Shown one piece after another: positions 24,417 through 34,768 of a stretch of DNA of 64,000 bases. Position 1 is the first letter of the stretch; every line of letters starts with the position of its first letter. The notes beneath the pieces are model-generated. The model searched no databases, was not told the DNA's origin, and saw only the letters and a list, made by a program, of their open reading frames with translations. Made by a program: the position numbers and the translations under genes. Origin of the DNA: Corynebacterium pseudodiphtheriticum DSM 44287 (GTDB taxonomy: Bacteria; Actinomycetota; Actinomycetes; Mycobacteriales; Mycobacteriaceae); the NCBI RefSeq assembly GCF_000688415.1, contig NZ_JIAH01000006.1, forward strand, positions 343,044 through 407,043, written 5' to 3'.

Positions 24417-26186
24417 TTAGCCCTGCTGCAACCCAGAACCGAGTTTGATGGACAGACCTGGAACCGAGTTGATGAGTTCCTTGGTGTAGTCCTGCTGCGG
24501 ATCGTCGAACAGCGATTCTGTCGGGCCGCGCTCCACAATCTGCCCATTTTTCATCACCACCACGTTATCGGCGGTCTGGCGGACCACTGCCAGATCGTGC
24601 GTAATGAACAGATAGGACAAACGCAGGTTCTGCTGTAGTTCATTGAGCAGTTCGATGACCTGGTTTTGCACCAGGACATCCAAAGCAGACACGGCTTCGT
24701 CGAGCACAATAACTTCTGGTTCCAACGCTAGAGTGCGCGCAATAGCGATGCGCTGGCGTTGACCACCAGAAAGCTCGTTGGGGTAGCGGCGCATAGCGGA
24801 CGCTGGCATGGCCACCATATCCAGCAATTCGGCGACTCGCTTTTCACGCGACTTCCGGTTGCCAACCTTGTGCAGTACCAGCGGTTCCTCGATGGACTTG
24901 TATACCGAATACATCGGATCCAGCGAGCCATACGGGTTTTGGAACACAACTTGCAACTTGCGGCGTAAGCGGAAGATTTCTTTCGCCGTCATCTTTTGCA
25001 CGTTTTCGCCTTGGTACAGAATTTCGCCCGAGGTTGGTTCCAGCAGGTTCAGCACCATATTCGCCACGGTGGATTTACCGGAACCAGATTCTCCGACGAC
25101 TGCCAAAGTTTCGCCCTTGTTCAGCGTGAAGGAGACGTTATCAACGGCCTTAAACATTTCACCGCGTTTGCCGCGAACCGGGAATTCCTTCGTCAGGTCT
25201 TTTACTCGGATAATCTCCTGCGGGGCAGCTTTGTCGTGCGCTGGCTTGTGATCCTGCGCGGCGGTTTCATCAGCCTGTTTGCCGACGCTTACCTGTGCGG
25301 TGGTGTGGGTGCGCTGCGAGGCCATCAAGGGAGCAGCATTGACCAGGCGTTGCGTATACGGGTGGTGCGGGTCTTCCAGGATTTCCCGCGAAGGTCCGGC
25401 TTCTACAATGCGTCCGCGGTGCATTACGATCAGGTGCTCTGCACGCTCTGCCGCCAGCCCCAGGTCGTGGGTGACAAATAGCAGGGCAGTGCCGTGCTGA
25501 TCAGTCAGAGTTTTCAGGTGGTCCAGGATCTTTTTCTGCACGGTCACGTCCAACGCGGAGGTTGGTTCGTCAGCAATAAGCAGACGTGGGTTCGCTGCCA
25601 AGCCAATACCGATCAATGCTCGCTGGCGCATACCACCAGAAAACTCGTGAGGGTATTGGTTCGCGCGCGATTCTGGATCAGGCAAACCGGCTTCTGCCAG
25701 CAATTCATTGACGCGCTTTTTCACATCGGATTTGCCGACGACGTTATTCGCCTTCAGAGATTCCGCGACTTGCGTGCCGATCTTCCATACCGGGTTCAGG
25801 TTGGACATCGGGTCCTGCGGGACCAGTCCGATTTCTGAACCTCGAATTTGCTGGATCTGCCGTTCGCTCATCTCGTTGATGGTCTGGCCGTCGAAGATGA
25901 TCGAGCCACCAGTGACTGAACCGTTTTCGGGCAATAGCCCTAGGATCGACATCGCGGTGGTGGATTTACCCGATCCCGACTCGCCGACGATCGCGACGGA
26001 TTCACCGGGATAAATATCGAAGCTGACTCCGCGGACTGCTTCGACGACACCTGTCGATGACTGGAATGAAATCTTCACGTCGTCCATGCGCAGCAAAGGC
26101 TGTGGTGAGTCTGCAGTTGAGGTAGCTTCGCTGGTTTTTGTTACGTCGGTTTTGGCACCACTGGAGTGTTTCTCGGAAGAACTCAT
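24417..26186 (-). CDS. fused double ATPase of peptide/nickel ABC importer
   Basis: This 589-residue protein joins two ABC ATPases of the DppD/OppD and DppF/OppF type. The first has GESGSGKSTTAM, the signature FSGGMRQRAL and LLIADEPTSALDV. The second has [23 protein letters not shown] and VIVLDEAVSALDV, and the halves are joined by a charged linker near residue 300. It powers import through the two permeases encoded just upstream and overlaps the permease gene by four bases. The last gene of the minus-strand operon. Substrate (oligopeptide, dipeptide or metal chelate) cannot be fixed from sequence. Confidence 0.93.
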   Translation of the reverse strand: MSSSEKHSSGAKTDVTKTSEATSTADSPQPLLRMDDVKISFQSSTGVVEAVRGVSFDIYPGESVAIVGESGSGKSTTAMSILGLLPENGSVTGGSIIFDGQTINEMSERQIQQIRGSEIGLVPQDPMSNLNPVWKIGTQVAESLKANNVVGKSDVKKRVNELLAEAGLPDPESRANQYPHEFSGGMRQRALIGIGLAANPRLLIADEPTSALDVTVQKKILDHLKTLTDQHGTALLFVTHDLGLAAERAEHLIVMHRGRIVEAGPSREILEDPHHPYTQRLVNAAPLMASQRTHTTAQVSVGKQADETAAQDHKPAHDKAAPQEIIRVKDLTKEFPVRGKRGEMFKAVDNVSFTLNKGETLAVVGESGSGKSTVANMVLNLLEPTSGEILYQGENVQKMTAKEIFRLRRKLQVVFQNPYGSLDPMYSVYKSIEEPLVLHKVGNRKSREKRVAELLDMVAMPASAMRRYPNELSGGQRQRIAIARTLALEPEVIVLDEAVSALDVLVQNQVIELLNELQQNLRLSYLFITHDLAVVRQTADNVVVMKNGQIVERGPTESLFDDPQQDYTKELINSVPGLSIKLGSGLQQG

Positions 26187-27139
26187 CGTTTCCTCGCTTT
26201 CGGGTCTAGGGCGTCGCGGACGACATCGCCCATGAGGATGAAGCTCAGCACGGTAATTACCAGTGCTCCGGCTGGATAGAACAGAATTTCAGGTCGGGTA
26301 CGCAACGAGCTTTGTGCCGAAGAAATATCGCCACCCCAGCTCACGACTTCTGGTGGTAACCCGATACCCAGGAAGGACAAGGTAGCTTCGGCGACGATGA
26401 ACACACCGAGTGCGACGGTGCCGTAGACGATGATTGGAGCCGCGGCATTTGGCAGGATGTGTTTGGTCAGCATGGTCCAGCGTGAGGCACCAAGTGAGCG
26501 GGAGGCGGTAACGAAGTCTTCATTTTTCACGCTCATCACACTTCCACGGGCAATACGTGCGATATTCGTCCAACCGAATAATGACAGCACCAGGACCACA
26601 GACCATAGCGAGCGCGATTCGCGGAACATCTGCATGACGACGATGGCGGCCAACAGCAGTGGCACGGCGAAGAAAACGTCGGTAAAGCGAGAGAGGACCG
26701 AGTCCACCCAGCCGCCGAAGAAGCCGGCGGTTGCGCCAATGATGGTACCGATAATCATGACCATGGCGGTTGCAAGAATTCCTACGGCCACCGAAGCGCG
26801 TGCGCCATAAACGGTGCGGGCATAAATATCGCAGCCTTGACGGTCAAAGCCAAATGGGTGACCGGAAGTTGGTTTACCCAGGGAATTTGATAATTCACAA
26901 AAGCGTGGATCAGTCGAGGTAAACAGCTGCGGGAACAGTGCCAAGGCGATGGTGCACAGAATCAAAACTGCCGAGACCCAAAATAGGGGGCGTTTGCGCA
27001 GGCTAGCCCAGGCTTCGCCCCATTGGGAACGTGGCGGGCGGTCGTCGTTCACGGCGTCGACTGCGCCCAGGCCTTGTTCATCGGTGTCTGCGACGTAGCG
27101 TTCCAGGCGCGGGCGTTGGAAGTAGTTCTTATTTGTCAT
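26183..27139 (-). CDS. ABC importer permease (DppC/OppC type)
   Basis: This 318-residue membrane protein has a cytoplasmic N-terminus, a first membrane helix (FWVSAVLILCTIALALF) and the BPD_transp_1 region. The EAA loop reads VTASRSLGASRWTMLTKHIL, which contacts the ATPase. GHPFGFDRQGCDIYAR is typical of DppC/OppC proteins. It overlaps the DppB-like gene by 11 bases and the ATPase gene by four, so all three are made together. Confidence 0.93.
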   Translation of the reverse strand: MTNKNYFQRPRLERYVADTDEQGLGAVDAVNDDRPPRSQWGEAWASLRKRPLFWVSAVLILCTIALALFPQLFTSTDPRFCELSNSLGKPTSGHPFGFDRQGCDIYARTVYGARASVAVGILATAMVMIIGTIIGATAGFFGGWVDSVLSRFTDVFFAVPLLLAAIVVMQMFRESRSLWSVVLVLSLFGWTNIARIARGSVMSVKNEDFVTASRSLGASRWTMLTKHILPNAAAPIIVYGTVALGVFIVAEATLSFLGIGLPPEVVSWGGDISSAQSSLRTRPEILFYPAGALVITVLSFILMGDVVRDALDPKARKR

Positions 27140-28058
27140 AGCGAATCCTTGGATCGAGCACGGCGTACATCAAGTCGACCAGCAAGTTGGCGATGATGTA
27201 GACGATGACCAGCACGGTGGTGATGGATACGACGGTGGCGGGTTCACCACGGATAATCGCCTGGTACAAAGTGCCACCAATACCGTTAATGCCGAAGATT
27301 CCTTCGGTAATGATTGCACCGCCCATCAGAATGCCGAGGTCGGCGCCGATAAAGGTAACCACGGGAATCATGGAATTCCGCAGCACGTGGCGGGTCATTA
27401 CTGAGCCGCCCGACATGCCTTTGGCGCGAGCGGTGCGCACGTAATCTGCCCGGAGATTTTCCGATACGGATTGCCGGGTTAAGCGGATGACATAGGCCAG
27501 CGATACTGCACCCAGCACGATGGCGGGCATGAGCAGCTCGAGGAAGGTTTCATTACGACCGACCGTGACGGGTAACAGGCCCCACTTCACACCGACGAAA
27601 AATTGCATCACGAAACCGATCACGAAGGATGGGATCGCAATTACCAGCAGAGACAGCACCAAAACGGTGGAGTCGAAGATTCCGCCGCGGCGAATTCCGG
27701 CAATGAAACCGAACAGCACACCAAAAATGGTTTCGAACACGACAGCCATTACTGTCAGTTTGATCGTCACCGGAAAGGCATTGGCCATAAGCGATGAGAC
27801 TGACTGGCCAGAAAAAGTCATGCCAAAATCAAGGGTGAAAATGCCTTTGAGGTAGAGCAGGTACTGCACGAGGAAAGGCTTATCCAGGTTGTATTCTTCC
27901 TGGATACGCTGCCGGGCAATATCACTGAGACCACGGTCGCCGCCGAGGGCTTCGACGGGATCACCTGGCATCAAGAACACGAGGGCAAAAATCAAGAATG
28001 TGGCTCCGAAAAAGACTGGAACCATTTGCAAGACTCGGCGCCCTATGTAATGCAACAT
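27129..28058 (-). CDS. ABC importer permease (DppB/OppB type)
   Basis: This 309-residue membrane protein begins MLHYIGRRVLQMVPVFFGAT, characteristic of DppB/OppB, followed by FLMPGDPVEALGG and an EAA loop (YVRTARAKGMSGGSVMTRHV). It forms the translocation path with the DppC-like protein. The ATG has AAGGA seven bases upstream. It is separated from the binding-protein gene by two hairpins, which probably lower its expression relative to that protein. Confidence 0.93.
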   Translation of the reverse strand: MLHYIGRRVLQMVPVFFGATFLIFALVFLMPGDPVEALGGDRGLSDIARQRIQEEYNLDKPFLVQYLLYLKGIFTLDFGMTFSGQSVSSLMANAFPVTIKLTVMAVVFETIFGVLFGFIAGIRRGGIFDSTVLVLSLLVIAIPSFVIGFVMQFFVGVKWGLLPVTVGRNETFLELLMPAIVLGAVSLAYVIRLTRQSVSENLRADYVRTARAKGMSGGSVMTRHVLRNSMIPVVTFIGADLGILMGGAIITEGIFGINGIGGTLYQAIIRGEPATVVSITTVLVIVYIIANLLVDLMYAVLDPRIRYDK

Positions 28059-28086
28059 AGGTTTTTCCTTAACTTATAACGGGCGA

Positions 28087-28163
28087 AATCCGGTCAGTCG
28101 TATTCGGACTGACCGGATTGACGTCGCCTTAGTGTAACCTATCTGAGTGTTTTGTAACACTCA
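28087..28163 (-). terminator. two hairpins between binding-protein and permease genes
   Basis: On the minus strand, an 8-bp stem (28144-28151 / 28156-28163) and then a 13-bp stem (AATCCGGTCAGTC / GACTGACCGGATT, 28087-28099 / 28107-28119) lie between oppA-like and dppB-like genes. Neither has a long U run. Such structures commonly stop part of the transcripts and protect the upstream mRNA, giving more binding protein than permease. Confidence 0.7.
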
Positions 28164-28173
28164 TTAGTTTTTC

Positions 28174-29766
28174 TTAAGACTTGGTGATGGCGTAGAACAC
28201 TGGAACTCGGTTCCATGCGAATTCTACGTTCTCGACAGCTTCGGAATGTCCGGCTGCAGCGTTGGAGTACCACATTGGGATTGCTGGCAGGTCCTTGAAG
28301 AGGATTTTCTGTGCTTCCGAGTAGAGCTTGGTGGCTTCTTCGGCGCTTTCTGCCTGCTGTGCTTCAGCCAACTTGGCATCGAATTCTTCACTGGAGTATT
28401 TACCGTCGTTTGAGCTACCGCCGGTGGCAAAATTCGGTTCCAGGAAGTTACCCAAAGACGGGTAGTCGGCCTGCCAGCCGGAGCGGAAAGCGGTGTCGAT
28501 GCTTCCGCTCGTGATGTCATCGCGCAGACCCTTGAAGTCAGGGTATGGGTTGCCGATCGCATCGATTTCGAGGTTATTTGACAACTGGTTGGTGAGGGCA
28601 TCAACCCACGCTTGGTGGCCACCATCGGCGTTATAAGCGATTTCGAACGTGCCGTTGAATTCGCTGATATCGTTGGCCTGCTCCCAAAGTTCCTTCGCCT
28701 TTTCGGGATCGAATTCAAGAACGTCATTGCCCTCTAGATCCTCTTCGTAGCCAGGGATAACCGGGGAGGTGAAGTCCTTAGCTGGGGTGACGGTGTCACG
28801 GAAAATCGTCTTGGAGATTTCTTCCCGGTCAAAAGCGAGAGAGATGGCTTGACGGCGAAGTTTGCCTTCTTCGCCCTCGAAGTGTTCCAGCTCGCTCGGG
28901 ATGGTGAACGCCTGGAAAATAGCGGATGGCTGCGAGATTGCGCGATCGCCCAGCTCGTCTTCAAACTGGGACAATGCGGATTCCGGAATGGAGTCAATGA
29001 CGTCTAGGTTTCCGGACAGCAGATCTGCATAGGCGGCATCCTGCTGGGTGTAGATGCGGAAGTCGACGCCGTCGTTTTGTGCTTTGCGGTCGCCTTCGTA
29101 TTCCTCATTAGGAACGAGGAGGATGTTTTCGTTGTGGTTCCACTCAGCAAGTTTGTATGGACCATTAACGATCGGTTTTTCGCCGTAGGCGTCGATGTCG
29201 TCAAATGCTGAAGGATGCAGTGGTTTGAACGGGCCGTATCCGAGACGTTGCTCAAAGTCAGCGGTTGGTTCGGAAAGCTCAATGGTGAAGGTTTTGTCGT
29301 CTTCGACGGTCAGGCCTTCCATTGACTCTGCGCCTTCTGCATAACCTTTGATTGGTGTGAAGAAAGACTCCTGGAGCAAAGATTCCGAGACTGTGTAATT
29401 CCAGGCATCGACGAAGTCATTCGCGGTAATCGGGGTGCCATCTTCCCACTTGGCATCTTTCAGCTTGACGGTATAGGTGCGGTCGCCGTCGAAGTCGATG
29501 CTTTCAGCGAGGTCATTGTGTGATTCGCCCTTGGCATCGTAGTAGGTCAGTCCCGAATAAAGGAACTGAATTGCGGTTCCGCCGCCAGCCTCGTTGGTGT
29601 TTCCTGGGACCAGCGGGTTTTGTGGCTCTGTGAGGTTGGCAAGGATGTAGTTAGTGCTGCCCTCGGCGCCGCCAGCACTGGAGCTTCCAGAATCGTCGCT
29701 GCAGGCAACCAGCGTCAATGAGAGCCCGGCAGCTGCCAGAACTCCGATGGATTTCGTCATCTTCAT
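28174..29766 (-). CDS. substrate-binding lipoprotein of peptide ABC importer
   Basis: This 530-residue extracellular binding protein belongs to the SBP_bac_5 family (DppA/OppA). It has a signal peptide with a lipobox (SLTLVACSDDSGS; Cys22), so it is anchored to the membrane by lipid. Family features include YDAKGESHNDLAESIDF, WEDGTPITANDFVDAWNY and NGPYKLAEWN. The ATG at 29766 has AGGAGA just upstream. It is the first gene of the importer operon. Ligand unknown. Confidence 0.92.
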   Translation of the reverse strand: MKMTKSIGVLAAAGLSLTLVACSDDSGSSSAGGAEGSTNYILANLTEPQNPLVPGNTNEAGGGTAIQFLYSGLTYYDAKGESHNDLAESIDFDGDRTYTVKLKDAKWEDGTPITANDFVDAWNYTVSESLLQESFFTPIKGYAEGAESMEGLTVEDDKTFTIELSEPTADFEQRLGYGPFKPLHPSAFDDIDAYGEKPIVNGPYKLAEWNHNENILLVPNEEYEGDRKAQNDGVDFRIYTQQDAAYADLLSGNLDVIDSIPESALSQFEDELGDRAISQPSAIFQAFTIPSELEHFEGEEGKLRRQAISLAFDREEISKTIFRDTVTPAKDFTSPVIPGYEEDLEGNDVLEFDPEKAKELWEQANDISEFNGTFEIAYNADGGHQAWVDALTNQLSNNLEIDAIGNPYPDFKGLRDDITSGSIDTAFRSGWQADYPSLGNFLEPNFATGGSSNDGKYSSEEFDAKLAEAQQAESAEEATKLYSEAQKILFKDLPAIPMWYSNAAAGHSEAVENVEFAWNRVPVFYAITKS

Positions 29767-30107
29767 AACATTCTCCTGTGAGTGTCGAATTCAAAGCTCC
29801 ACGCGATGGCGTCAATCGGCGACTGAAATATCAATGCAAATACGTATAGGTAGTTTTGCTTCGGTGAGATCGCGGGATTGCGCAAAGTATAGCAGTGACT
29901 GCTCTCTCACTGAAATTTTCGTGTGTTTTGATTCACCCTTTATTTAGCCAAGCTTAAATTGTTGAACGAATTTGGGGCAATGGGTTACAGCGGGGAGGGT
30001 CTTCACCAGTGGGAATGTAGTGAACATTAGGGTAGTTCTAGGGTGTCGTGTCTGGCGATTAGATCTCAAAAACTTTCCCGGTTCGAGCGGAAAATCGGAC
30101 AAAAAGC

Positions 30108-30136
30108 TTGCATGGCTCACTGAACGGGTTTATGCT
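30108..30136 (+). promoter_or_regulatory. rpsA promoter
   Basis: TTGCAT (-35) and TATGCT (-10) are separated by 17 bases. They lie about 190 bases before the rpsA start, leaving a long untranslated leader. Confidence 0.6.
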
Positions 30137-30222
30137 TTATAAGGCACGTCTATGCGTTAGAAGTGCGTGAACTCTGATAGGAAGTTTGACGCACTTGTGG
30201 CGCGAGATCGTGAGCTTGCATG

Positions 30223-30255
30223 AGGCACTGAACCGTTCTCTTAGGTTCAGTGCCT
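30223..30255 (+). promoter_or_regulatory. rpsA leader hairpin
   Basis: A perfect 12-bp stem (AGGCACTGAACC / GGTTCAGTGCCT) with a 9-base loop lies 70 bases before the rpsA start. There is no U run. In many bacteria S1 controls its own translation through leader structure, so this is a candidate site. Confidence 0.55.
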
Positions 30256-30325
30256 GAAGTGAAGTCCGCGAGAGACTGCAAATGTACACAATCGATTTCC
30301 TATCCATTTCGGAGCACGCAACAAT

Positions 30326-31792
30326 ATGACAGCTTCTAAGGCCCCTCAGGTAGCCGTAAACGACATCGGCACCGCTGAGGATTTTCTCGCCGCGATCGAC
30401 GAGACCATCAAGTACTTCAATGACGGTGACATTGTAGAAGGCACCGTCGTCAAGGTCGATCACGACGAGGTACTGCTTGACATCGGATACAAGACCGAGG
30501 GTGTAATTCCTTCTCGTGAGTTGTCCATCAAGCACGACGTCAACCCAGATGAGGTTGTTCAGCTGGGCGACCAGATCGACGCCTTGGTTTTGACGAAGGA
30601 AGACAAGGAAGGCCGTCTGCTGCTTTCCAAGAAGCGCGCACAGTACGAGCGCGCTTGGGGTGCCATCGAGGACCTCAAGGAAAACGACGAGCACGTCACC
30701 GGTACCGTTATCGAGGTTGTCAAGGGCGGCCTGATCCTGGACATCGGTCTGCGTGGCTTCCTGCCTGCTTCCCTGGTAGAAATGCGCCGCGTTCGTGACC
30801 TGGAGCCTTACATCGGTCAGGAACTTGACGCTAAGATCATCGAGCTGGACAAGAACCGCAACAACGTTGTTCTGTCCCGCCGTGCATACCTGGAGCAGAC
30901 CCAGTCCGAGGTTCGCTCCGAATTCCTGCACCAGCTGCAAAAGGGTCAGGTTCGCAAGGGTGTCGTTTCCTCCATCGTCAACTTCGGTTCCTTCGTGGAC
31001 CTGGGTGGTGTCGACGGTCTGGTACACGTTTCCGAGCTGTCCTGGAAGCACATCGACCACCCATCCGAGGTTGTCACCGTTGGTGACGAGGTAACCGTTG
31101 AGGTTCTGGATGTTGATCTGGACCGCGAGCGCGTTTCGCTGTCGCTGAAGGCAACCCAAGAAGATCCTTGGCGCGTATTCGCCCGCACTCACGCTGTGGG
31201 TCAGATCGTTCCAGGCAAGGTCACCAAGCTGGTTCCATTCGGTGCGTTCGTTCGCGTCGAAGAAGGCATCGAAGGCCTGGTTCACATCTCCGAGCTGGCC
31301 CAGCGCCACGTCGAGGTTCCAGACCAGGTTGTCAACGTTGGCGAAGAAGCCATGGTCAAGGTCATCGACATCGACCTCGAGCGTCGTCGCATCTCCCTGT
31401 CCCTGAAGCAGGCAGACGAGGACTACACCGAGGAATTCGATCCATCCAAGTACGGCATGGCCGACTCCTACGACGAGCAGGGCAACTACCTGTTCCCAGA
31501 AGGCTTCGACCCAGAGACCAACGAGTGGAAAGAAGGCTTCGACGAACAGCGTCAAGCCTGGGAAGCTCGTTACGCCGAGTCCGAGCGTCGCTTCCAGCTG
31601 CACACCGCGCAAATCGAGCGCAACCGTGCCGCAGCAGAAGCCGCTGCTAACAGCGACGAAGCCGCTAACTACTCCTCCGAGTCCGGCGCATCGGATGCCG
31701 CTCCGTCATCCGAAGGCACCACCGAGGATGCAGGCTCCCTGGCTTCCGACGAGCAGCTTGCTGCACTGCGCGACAAGCTGGCTGGCAACTAA
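30326..31792 (+). CDS. rpsA: 30S ribosomal protein S1
   Basis: This 488-residue protein holds mRNA on the small ribosomal subunit. Four S1 repeats are visible, starting near residues 36 (GDIVEGTVVKVDHDEVLLD), 121, 207 (VRKGVVSSIVNFGSFVDLG) and 292 (IVPGKVTKLVPFGAFVRVE). The C-terminal 90 residues are acidic and Ala/Ser-rich. The ribosome site is weak (CGGAG, 12 bases away), consistent with autogenous control. Strong codon bias leaves long open frames on the other strand that are not genes. Confidence 0.97.
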   Translation: MTASKAPQVAVNDIGTAEDFLAAIDETIKYFNDGDIVEGTVVKVDHDEVLLDIGYKTEGVIPSRELSIKHDVNPDEVVQLGDQIDALVLTKEDKEGRLLLSKKRAQYERAWGAIEDLKENDEHVTGTVIEVVKGGLILDIGLRGFLPASLVEMRRVRDLEPYIGQELDAKIIELDKNRNNVVLSRRAYLEQTQSEVRSEFLHQLQKGQVRKGVVSSIVNFGSFVDLGGVDGLVHVSELSWKHIDHPSEVVTVGDEVTVEVLDVDLDRERVSLSLKATQEDPWRVFARTHAVGQIVPGKVTKLVPFGAFVRVEEGIEGLVHISELAQRHVEVPDQVVNVGEEAMVKVIDIDLERRRISLSLKQADEDYTEEFDPSKYGMADSYDEQGNYLFPEGFDPETNEWKEGFDEQRQAWEARYAESERRFQLHTAQIERNRAAAEAAANSDEAANYSSESGASDAAPSSEGTTEDAGSLASDEQLAALRDKLAGN

Positions 31793-31843
31793 ACAAGCCG
31801 CTTAGCTAGCCAAAGTTCTCAGCTAGCGCCGCAAAAACATAAG

Positions 31844-31890
31844 AACCCACTTCTTTCTGCCTTAACCCGGGCATTGAGAAGTGGGTTTTT
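31844..31890 (+). terminator. rpsA intrinsic terminator
   Basis: An 11-bp stem (AACCCACTTCT / AGAAGTGGGTT) is followed by TTT. It ends the rpsA transcript just before coaE. Confidence 0.85.
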
Positions 31891-31896
31891 GCGTTC

Positions 31897-31902
31897 TACA
31901 CT
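31897..31902 (+). promoter_or_regulatory. coaE -10 element, leaderless
   Basis: TACACT ends six bases before the coaE ATG and directly follows the rpsA terminator. No ribosome site is present. Confidence 0.55.
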
Positions 31903-31908
31903 GGGATT

Positions 31909-32526
31909 ATGAAAATTATCGGACTTACCGGAGGGATCGGCAGCGGTAAGTCAACCGTCGCCCGAATCCTGCAAGAACACGGATTCCCAATCGTCGACGC
32001 CGACCTCATCGCACGCGAAATCGTCGAACCCGGCCAACCCGCACTGGCCGAACTCGCCAAAGAATTCGGCGAAGACATCCTCAATGCCGACGGCTCCCTT
32101 GACCGCGGACTGCTTGCATCGCGCGCCTTTACAAATAAAGACACCACCCAGCGACTCAACAACATCACCCATCCACGCATCAACCAGCGCACACAAGAAC
32201 TATTCGACGAAGCCCGCGAAAATGGGGCAGAAGCCGTCATCTACGACATGCCCCTCCTGATTGATAAAGGCCTACACAAAGACATGGACGCAACCATCGT
32301 CGTGCACGCCGCAGAACACGTGCGCCTCGAACGGCTGACTACCAAGCGTGGCCTCGACGTAGACGATGTCCGCCGTCGCATCAACGCGCAAATCGACGAC
32401 GAAACGCGCAAACAATACGCAGACATCCTCCTTGACAACAACGGCACTGAAGAAGACCTAACGCAACAAATCGCACAAGCCGTCGACAAGATTAAACAGT
32501 TGACCAAGCAAGCGCAGCCGAGATAG
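31909..32526 (+). CDS. coaE: dephospho-CoA kinase
   Basis: This 205-residue kinase phosphorylates dephospho-CoA in the last step of coenzyme A synthesis. The P-loop [10 protein letters not shown] lies at 8-17, with [18 protein letters not shown] and the LID region [17 protein letters not shown]. The length is normal for the form without a C-terminal fusion domain. It lies 18 bases before uvrB, which has its own leaderless promoter. Confidence 0.95.
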   Translation: MKIIGLTGGIGSGKSTVARILQEHGFPIVDADLIAREIVEPGQPALAELAKEFGEDILNADGSLDRGLLASRAFTNKDTTQRLNNITHPRINQRTQELFDEARENGAEAVIYDMPLLIDKGLHKDMDATIVVHAAEHVRLERLTTKRGLDVDDVRRRINAQIDDETRKQYADILLDNNGTEEDLTQQIAQAVDKIKQLTKQAQPR

Positions 32527-32531
32527 CAGAG

Positions 32532-32537
32532 TAGACT
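32532..32537 (+). promoter_or_regulatory. uvrB -10 element, leaderless
   Basis: TAGACT ends seven bases before the uvrB ATG and no ribosome site intervenes. Confidence 0.55.
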
Positions 32538-32544
32538 GGCGACT

Positions 32545-34650
32545 ATGGCTTTTGCTGCTGAGTACCCTGTTTTATCTGAATCCGAACACCGCCCAGTCGG
32601 CGCAATCGAGCGCCGGAAAAAGACCTTCGAGGTCGTCTCTGAGTACCAACCGGCCGGTGACCAGCCAACAGCAATTAAAGAACTCGATCGGCGCCTGAAA
32701 GAAGGCGAATCCGACGTCGTCCTACTCGGCGCCACCGGTACTGGTAAATCCGCCACCGCAGCCTGGCTGATTGAACAACAGCAGCGCCCCACGCTAGTCA
32801 TGGCGCCGAATAAAACCCTCGCGGCGCAGCTAGCCAACGAATTGCGACAGCTTCTCCCGCACAACGCGGTGGAATACTTCGTTTCGTACTACGACTACTA
32901 CCAGCCGGAAGCCTACGTCGCGCAGACAGACACCTATATCGAAAAAGACTCCTCAATCAACGAGGACGTCGAACGCCTGCGGCACTCCGCGACCTCCGCG
33001 CTGCTCTCACGCCGCGACGTCGTCGTGGTCTCTTCCGTCTCGTGCATTTACGGTCTGGGAACCCCACAGTCCTACCTGGACCGCTCCGTCGTCATGAAGG
33101 TCGATGACGAAGTCGAGCGTGATCGCTTCCTGCGCTTGCTGGTCGATATTCAATACGAACGCAACGACGTCGGATTTACCCGCGGTGCCTTCCGCGTCAA
33201 CGGCGATACAGTTGATATCATCCCGGCCTATGAAGAACGCGCTGTGCGAATCGAATTTTTCGGCGACGACATCGACGCGTTGTACTATATCCACCCTTTG
33301 ACCGGCGACATCCTAGAACAAGTCGACGAGGTTTGCATCTTCCCAGCCACACATTACGTCGCGGGGCCAGAACGCATGGAAAAAGCCATTGCGGACATCA
33401 AAAAGGAGCTGCAACAGCGTCTTACAGAATTGGAAAACCGCGGCAAGCTTCTCGAAGCCCAACGGTTACGCATGCGCACCGAATACGATCTGGAAATGAT
33501 CGAACAAGTCGGTTTCTGCTCAGGGATCGAGAACTACTCTCGCCATATCGACGGACGAGAGGCTGGCAGCGCGCCAGCAACATTAATGGATTATTTCCCA
33601 GAAGACTTCCTCACGATCATCGACGAGTCACACGTGACCGTCCCACAGATCGGGGGCATGTTCGAAGGCGATATGTCGCGTAAACGGAATTTAGTGGATT
33701 TCGGTTTCCGTTTACCCTCTGCTCTGGATAACCGGCCACTGACTTTCGACGAATTTGAAAAACGCGTCGGCCAGACTGTCTATCTCTCTGCCACCCCGGG
33801 TGACTACGAAATCACCGCGGCCGGTGGTGAATACGTAGAGCAGGTCATTCGTCCGACGGGCCTGGTGGACCCGAAGGTCACCGTGAAACCAACCAAAGGC
33901 CAGATCGACGACCTTATCGATGAGGTGAAAACGCGCACGGCAAAGAATGAGCGCGTGCTCGTGACCACGCTGACCAAACGCATGGCCGAAGACCTTACTG
34001 ATTACTTGCTGGAACACGGTGTCAAGGTGCGCTACCTGCACTCCGACATTGACACCTTGCAACGTGTGGAATTGCTGCGGCAGTTGCGGTTGGGTGAGTT
34101 CGATGTGCTTGTCGGCATCAACTTGTTGCGTGAGGGCTTGGACTTGCCAGAAGTTTCCCTGGTGGCGATTTTGGATGCAGACAAAGAAGGCTTTCTGCGT
34201 TCGACGACGTCGCTGATTCAAACGATTGGTCGTGCCGCTCGTAACGTCTCAGGTGAAGTGATCATGTACGCCGACCGGATCACGGAATCAATGAACAACG
34301 CTATCGAAGAAACCGAACGCCGCAGGGAAAAGCAGATCGCCTACAACAAGGAACACGGCATCGACCCGCAGCCACTGCGGAAAAAGATCGCGGATATCCT
34401 GGACCAAGTTTACGAATCTGGTGATGACGGGGAAGCGGAAAATAACTCGGAATCCGGCGATGCGGCCCTCGTCGACAAGCCAGACGTGTCATCCATGGCA
34501 GAAGGCGAGATCCAAACTCTTATCGACGATCTGACGAAGCAAATGAAGGTTGCCGCCCGGGATCTCAAGTTCGAGTTGGCAGGCCGATTGCGTGATGAGA
34601 TCGCGGATCTGAAAAAGGAACTGCGCGGAGTGAAAGAAGCTGGTATATAA
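32545..34650 (+). CDS. uvrB: UvrABC excision repair subunit B
   Basis: This 701-residue damage-verification helicase receives DNA lesions from UvrA and recruits UvrC. It shows [13 protein letters not shown] (Walker A), the damage-probing hairpin [20 protein letters not shown], the motif [11 protein letters not shown] and helicase motifs near [12 protein letters not shown]. The C-terminal UVR coiled segment (residues about 660-695) binds UvrC. Complete, and only 7 kb from uvrA, as in other corynebacteria. Confidence 0.97.
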   Translation: MAFAAEYPVLSESEHRPVGAIERRKKTFEVVSEYQPAGDQPTAIKELDRRLKEGESDVVLLGATGTGKSATAAWLIEQQQRPTLVMAPNKTLAAQLANELRQLLPHNAVEYFVSYYDYYQPEAYVAQTDTYIEKDSSINEDVERLRHSATSALLSRRDVVVVSSVSCIYGLGTPQSYLDRSVVMKVDDEVERDRFLRLLVDIQYERNDVGFTRGAFRVNGDTVDIIPAYEERAVRIEFFGDDIDALYYIHPLTGDILEQVDEVCIFPATHYVAGPERMEKAIADIKKELQQRLTELENRGKLLEAQRLRMRTEYDLEMIEQVGFCSGIENYSRHIDGREAGSAPATLMDYFPEDFLTIIDESHVTVPQIGGMFEGDMSRKRNLVDFGFRLPSALDNRPLTFDEFEKRVGQTVYLSATPGDYEITAAGGEYVEQVIRPTGLVDPKVTVKPTKGQIDDLIDEVKTRTAKNERVLVTTLTKRMAEDLTDYLLEHGVKVRYLHSDIDTLQRVELLRQLRLGEFDVLVGINLLREGLDLPEVSLVAILDADKEGFLRSTTSLIQTIGRAARNVSGEVIMYADRITESMNNAIEETERRREKQIAYNKEHGIDPQPLRKKIADILDQVYESGDDGEAENNSESGDAALVDKPDVSSMAEGEIQTLIDDLTKQMKVAARDLKFELAGRLRDEIADLKKELRGVKEAGI

Positions 34651-34768
34651 CTTGCAGCCAGTGTGGTGATAATCGCGTCATATTTGCCGGATTCTCCGGT
34701 GATTTTTCCGTGGAGTTTGAGATAAGGCGTTAGAATCGCACTATTGCCAAGTTCGGAAGGAACTCCCC

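Larger units (their letters stand above)
29767..30325. other. divergent intergenic region of importer operon and rpsA
   Basis: This 559-base region separates two divergent transcription units. It contains the rpsA promoter (30108-30136) and a long leader with a 12-bp hairpin (30223-30255). On the importer side an AT-rich stretch (about 29820-29950) should hold that promoter, but no single site stands out. No gene seen. Confidence 0.7.

Noticed and set aside
30137..31612. 491-codon open frame on the strand opposite rpsA
   Set aside because: Its composition mirrors the strongly biased codons of rpsA, and it has no ribosome site or family likeness. S1 on the plus strand is certain.
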